Shown in pieces: positions 61,320-64,000 of a stretch of DNA of 64,000 nt (positions within the stretch are counted from its first letter, which is position 1; every line of letters starts with the position of its first letter). Source of the stretch: Bacillota bacterium (GTDB lineage: Bacteria; Bacillota; Clostridia; Lachnospirales; Lachnospiraceae). The notes under the pieces are model-generated. The model worked only from the letters and a program-made list of their open reading frames with translations, did no database searches and was not told the origin of the DNA. Location of the stretch: assembly GCA_023439125.1 (NCBI GenBank), contig JAEXOU010000011.1, positions 62,001 to 126,000 of the forward strand, written 5' to 3'. The position numbers and the translations under genes were made by a program.

Positions 61320-61664
61320 TTATTTGTAATTATCTTTGTTGTTATTTTTGTAGCTATTGGAATTCTTGTTATTTGAGTTGTCACTTGTACTATTCTTATA
61401 ACTAGAATTATTATTCATGTTGTTGTTAGAATTATTATTCATGTTGTTGCTAGAATAGTTACTTGTGTTATTTTGGTTGTTGGAATAGTTACTTGTGCTG
61501 TTCTGGTTGTTGGAATAGTTACTTGTTCCGTTTTGATAGTTTGAGTTATCTTTATAACTTGAACTATTCTTGGATGCATTTTTTGAAGTACTGTCCTTGT
61601 AGCCACTTGCATTCTTGGATGCATTTTTTGAATTGTACTCGCTGTTGTTAAAATCTGATGACAT
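61320..61664 (-). CDS. Asn/Ser-rich low-complexity protein
   Basis: This 114-aa protein is about 36% Asn and 25% Ser. It has about ten Tyr and contains no Leu, Ile, Val or Trp. Its core is short repeats such as NYSNNQN-(S/N)-TS, SKNAS and NNMNNNS. It is a real gene by context: AGGAGG lies 7 nt before ATG and a strong terminator lies about 35 bp after the stop. No known family was recognised. Composition suggests a disordered or prion-like protein, or a spore-coat or adhesive component. None of these can be chosen from sequence alone. Confidence 0.8.
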   Translation of the reverse strand: MSSDFNNSEYNSKNASKNASGYKDSTSKNASKNSSSYKDNSNYQNGTSNYSNNQNSTSNYSNNQNNTSNYSSNNMNNNSNNNMNNNSSYKNSTSDNSNNKNSNSYKNNNKDNYK

Positions 61665-61891
61665 AATACTGCCTCCTAATTGATTATATATTAAAACTAC
61701 ATAGGCTAGTATGGTCTAAAATATAGAATTTATTCATCTAATAAGCATTTTTTTGTCCACAGATTTTTTTGTATGATACAAATTATTTATTGCAATTTCA
61801 CATAATATGTAGTATTATTTAGTTGTATCATTGATTGTAAAATCGTGATACGCTATATAACCCCTTATTAATTATTTATACTCCCCTCAAC

Positions 61892-61924
61892 GAAACAGCC
61901 GGTAGCTCCCCTACCGGCTGTTTC
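61892..61924 (-). terminator. Terminator of the DUF1700-like gene
   Basis: GAAACAGCCGGTAG pairs perfectly with CTACCGGCTGTTTC around five bases. The T tract is short. Confidence 0.75.
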
Positions 61925-61960
61925 ACTTTATAAAACTTCACAAATCATAAACTTTTTAAT

Positions 61961-62470
61961 CTAATGTCGTCGAATCTGATTTCCAATCCACGTCACACCA
62001 ATAACAATAAGAAGAATTGGTAATAAAAACTTGATAAATAATCTTAAAACAACCGCACCAAGCCAAAACACAGTGCCAAGAATTAAAAGTAAAGTAAGTA
62101 TGAACCCAATGCCGATTGCCCATCCTATGACTTTCAATTTACGTTGTGATAATGGCTTTCTATTGAACATTTTATCCCCATAACCAGTACTCTCTTGATG
62201 AACTTCTCCCTCTTGATATTGGCCAGTTCGAGTACTTGAATTTACATCTTCATAGCGTTTACTTGGATGACTTAATTGATACGTATCAACAATAGTTCTT
62301 GCAATTAGCCTTGGATCCCCCAATTCTTGCATGACTTCAGCTTCTGATTTTACACGTTTTTTAGAGTCTATATAATCCCTATAATATTGAACATTTGACC
62401 GAACTTCATGACTCGGTAGTTCTCCAGATAGACTTGTCTCAAGTATACTTAAAAAATCTTGTTCCGTCAT
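61961..62470 (-). CDS. DUF1700/HAAS-domain membrane protein
   Basis: This 169-aa protein has an N-terminal helical domain typical of DUF1700 (FLSILETSLSGELPSHEVRSNVQYYRDYID, and EAEVMQELGDPRLIARTIVDTY). A polar linker follows, then two membrane segments (about 113-138 and 141-162). HAAS/DUF1700 proteins often pair with PadR regulators or stress modules, but none is adjacent here. AAGGAG precedes ATG. Function unknown. Confidence 0.85.
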   Translation of the reverse strand: MTEQDFLSILETSLSGELPSHEVRSNVQYYRDYIDSKKRVKSEAEVMQELGDPRLIARTIVDTYQLSHPSKRYEDVNSSTRTGQYQEGEVHQESTGYGDKMFNRKPLSQRKLKVIGWAIGIGFILTLLLILGTVFWLGAVVLRLFIKFLLPILLIVIGVTWIGNQIRRH

Positions 62471-62782
62471 ATTAGCTCCTTCTATATGAGTATTCCTTAT
62501 GCCACTTCATACTATATGTTAGAATAACTCTATCACCTAATTTTTAACCATTGTAGCACACTGTTTCAATATGGTAAATGTTCCTTTGATTAAAATATAC
62601 TTAAATTTTCAAAATTCTACATTATACTCCACTTATAGGATACAAGTGTGAATTAGTCTTTGCTCTTGCCAATTTCCAACATATCATGTAAAATAGTAAG
62701 AATTGATGCATTTTTCGTATTCTATTTCATTGCGTATGAATGCTAAATTTATTGGAAAGCCTATAAAGCAAGGAGTTTATAT
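62471..62782. other. 312-bp divergent intergenic region
   Basis: The right part contains the ABC-F promoter. The left part, which should hold the DUF1700-like gene's promoter, shows no clear hexamers, hairpin or frame. Confidence 0.5.
62666..62694 (+). promoter_or_regulatory. Promoter of the ABC-F gene
   Basis: TTGCCA (62666-62671) and TAAAAT (62689-62694) are 17 bp apart, about 85 bp before the start codon. No attenuator hairpin of the antibiotic-resistance ABC-F type is evident in the leader. Confidence 0.55.
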
Positions 62783-64000
62783 ATGAGTATATTAAATGTA
62801 ACTAACCTTAACCATGGTTTTGGTGAACGAATGATTTTCCATGATGTATCTTTTCGTCTTCTAAAGGGAGAGCACATCGGCCTTGTTGGTGCAAATGGTG
62901 AGGGTAAATCCACCTTCATGAATATTATTACAAATAAGTTAATGCCAGATGAGGGAAACGTTGAATGGTCAAAAAACGTTCGTGTTGGATATTTGGATCA
63001 GCACTCTGTCCTTGAAAAAGGAATGACAATTCGTGATGTTTTAAAGTCAGCTTTTAACTTTTTATTTGAGATGGAAGCTAAAATGAATGAAATCTGCAAT
63101 CAACTTGCGGATGCATCGGACGATAAAATGGCTGAGTTAATGGAGGAGTTTGGTACTCTCCAGGATTTATTAGATGCTCATGATTTTTATGTTATTGATT
63201 CAAAAGTTGAAGAAGTTGGACGTGCACTTGGTTTAACCGATGTTGGTTTAGATAAAGATGTAACTGATTTAAGTGGTGGTCAAAGAACTAAGGTACTTTT
63301 AGGTAAACTACTACTTGAAAAACCTGATATTCTTTTATTAGATGAGCCTACAAACTACCTTGATGTCGAACATATTGAATGGTTAAAAAGATATTTACAG
63401 GAATATGAGAATGCTTTTATCTTAATTTCACATGATATTCCATTCTTAAATAGTGTTATTAACTTAGTTTATCATATGGAAAATGGTGAACTAAATCGAT
63501 ATGTTGGAAATTATGACAAGTTCCAAGAAGTATATGCAGTCAAAAAGGCACAGCTTGAATCTGCTTACAAACGTCAACAACAAGAAATCAGTGAACTCCA
63601 AGACTTCGTTGCACGAAATAAAGCTAGAGTATCGACTCGAAATATGGCGATGTCTCGTCAAAAGAAACTGGATAAAATGGACATCATTGAATTGGCCAAG
63701 GAAAAACCAAAACCAGAGTTTTCTTTTAAAGAAGCACGTGCAGCTAGTCGTTATATTTTTGAAACGCATCATCTTGTGATTGGTTATGATGAGCCATTAT
63801 CTCGTCCGATTAATCTTACGATGGAGCGTGGTGACCGTATGGTTTTATGTGGTGCTAATGGGATTGGAAAAACAACACTTCTAAAAAGTATTCTTGGGAT
63901 TATTCCACCTTTACAAGGAAAAGTAATTCTAGGCGATTATTTATATAAAGGCTACTTTGAGCAAGAAATGACTGGGGCAAAAAATAATACATGTATAGAA
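62783..64000 (+). CDS. ABC-F family ATPase, 3' end missing
   Basis: The first 406 residues are seen, with the frame open to the window edge. The first ATPase domain has Walker A GANGEGKS (36-43), signature LSGGQRTK and DEPTNYLD. An inter-domain linker with the charged ABC-F helical arm (SRQKKLDKMDIIELAKEKPKP) follows, then the second Walker A GANGIGKT. With no membrane domain, it acts on ribosomes as a translation factor or antibiotic-protection protein. It resembles the housekeeping YdiF/YbiT-like group more than dedicated resistance proteins, but this needs the missing half. AAGGAG lies before ATG. Confidence 0.9.
   Translation, partial: MSILNVTNLNHGFGERMIFHDVSFRLLKGEHIGLVGANGEGKSTFMNIITNKLMPDEGNVEWSKNVRVGYLDQHSVLEKGMTIRDVLKSAFNFLFEMEAKMNEICNQLADASDDKMAELMEEFGTLQDLLDAHDFYVIDSKVEEVGRALGLTDVGLDKDVTDLSGGQRTKVLLGKLLLEKPDILLLDEPTNYLDVEHIEWLKRYLQEYENAFILISHDIPFLNSVINLVYHMENGELNRYVGNYDKFQEVYAVKKAQLESAYKRQQQEISELQDFVARNKARVSTRNMAMSRQKKLDKMDIIELAKEKPKPEFSFKEARAASRYIFETHHLVIGYDEPLSRPINLTMERGDRMVLCGANGIGKTTLLKSILGIIPPLQGKVILGDYLYKGYFEQEMTGAKNNTCIE

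Overview
The window is chromosomal DNA of a low-GC, spore-forming Firmicute, most likely a cellulolytic member of the Lachnospiraceae (Clostridium cluster XIVa). The evidence is an alpha/beta-type small acid-soluble spore protein, several proteins typical of that family (DUF6145, DUF4364, DUF3793, DUF1385), a cellobiose phosphorylase, AGGAGG-type ribosome binding sites and near-consensus TTGACA-17-TATAAT promoters. From memory it resembles Lachnoclostridium (Clostridium) phytofermentans; no database was searched. There is no prophage, transposase, rRNA, CRISPR array or defence island. Most genes lie on the minus strand.

Layout. 1-10 kb: the end of a tRNA-editing deacylase, a complete peptide/nickel-type ABC importer operon (binding protein, two permeases, a double ATPase), an aminotransferase and an intracellular cellobiose phosphorylase. 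10-15 kb: a uracil permease behind an unusual leader with a terminator and a predicted leader peptide, then two unrecognised membrane-anchored proteins, one made of two copies of the same domain. 15-21.5 kb: asd, then DUF6145-coaX-dusB, a LiaF-like protein, argF with ArgR-like boxes, and a DUF3793 protein. 21.5-25.6 kb: an RND exporter followed by its probable TetR repressor, behind a consensus promoter and a TetR-type palindrome. 26-33.7 kb: pgi, a coiled-coil membrane protein, a TrmH methyltransferase, KtrAB-type potassium uptake and a serine hydrolase. 34-39.6 kb: rho, rpmE, DUF1385, prmC and prfA, a translation and termination cluster. 39.8-42.5 kb: malic enzyme, a radical SAM protein and a DUF4364 protein. 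42.5-49 kb: trigger factor, clpP, clpX, lon and engB, a protein quality-control cluster. 49-54.7 kb: glmM, a spore protein, an alanine/sodium symporter, a secreted beta-rich protein and a DJ-1 family protein. 54.7-55.6 kb: an eight-gene tRNA operon (Pro-Gly-Arg-His-Gln-Lys-Leu-Pro). 55.7-64 kb: a YfcE phosphodiesterase, an ITPase, a cell-wall amidase, a lipase-like hydrolase, an rRNA methyltransferase, a rhodanese, an Asn/Ser-rich small protein, a DUF1700-like protein and the start of an ABC-F ATPase.

The less ordinary content lies between and inside genes. There are two copies of a ~142-bp multi-hairpin repeat whose stems covary, two copies of a ~77-bp repeat, a ~240-bp foldback element, and the uracil-permease leader. 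Several proteins carry tandem-repeat or Asn-rich tracts: Rho, the RND porter, a Lys/Glu coiled coil and the 114-aa Asn/Ser protein. No novel multi-gene system could be established from sequence alone. Start sites below were often moved downstream of the longest open frame, to the codon with a good Shine-Dalgarno sequence.
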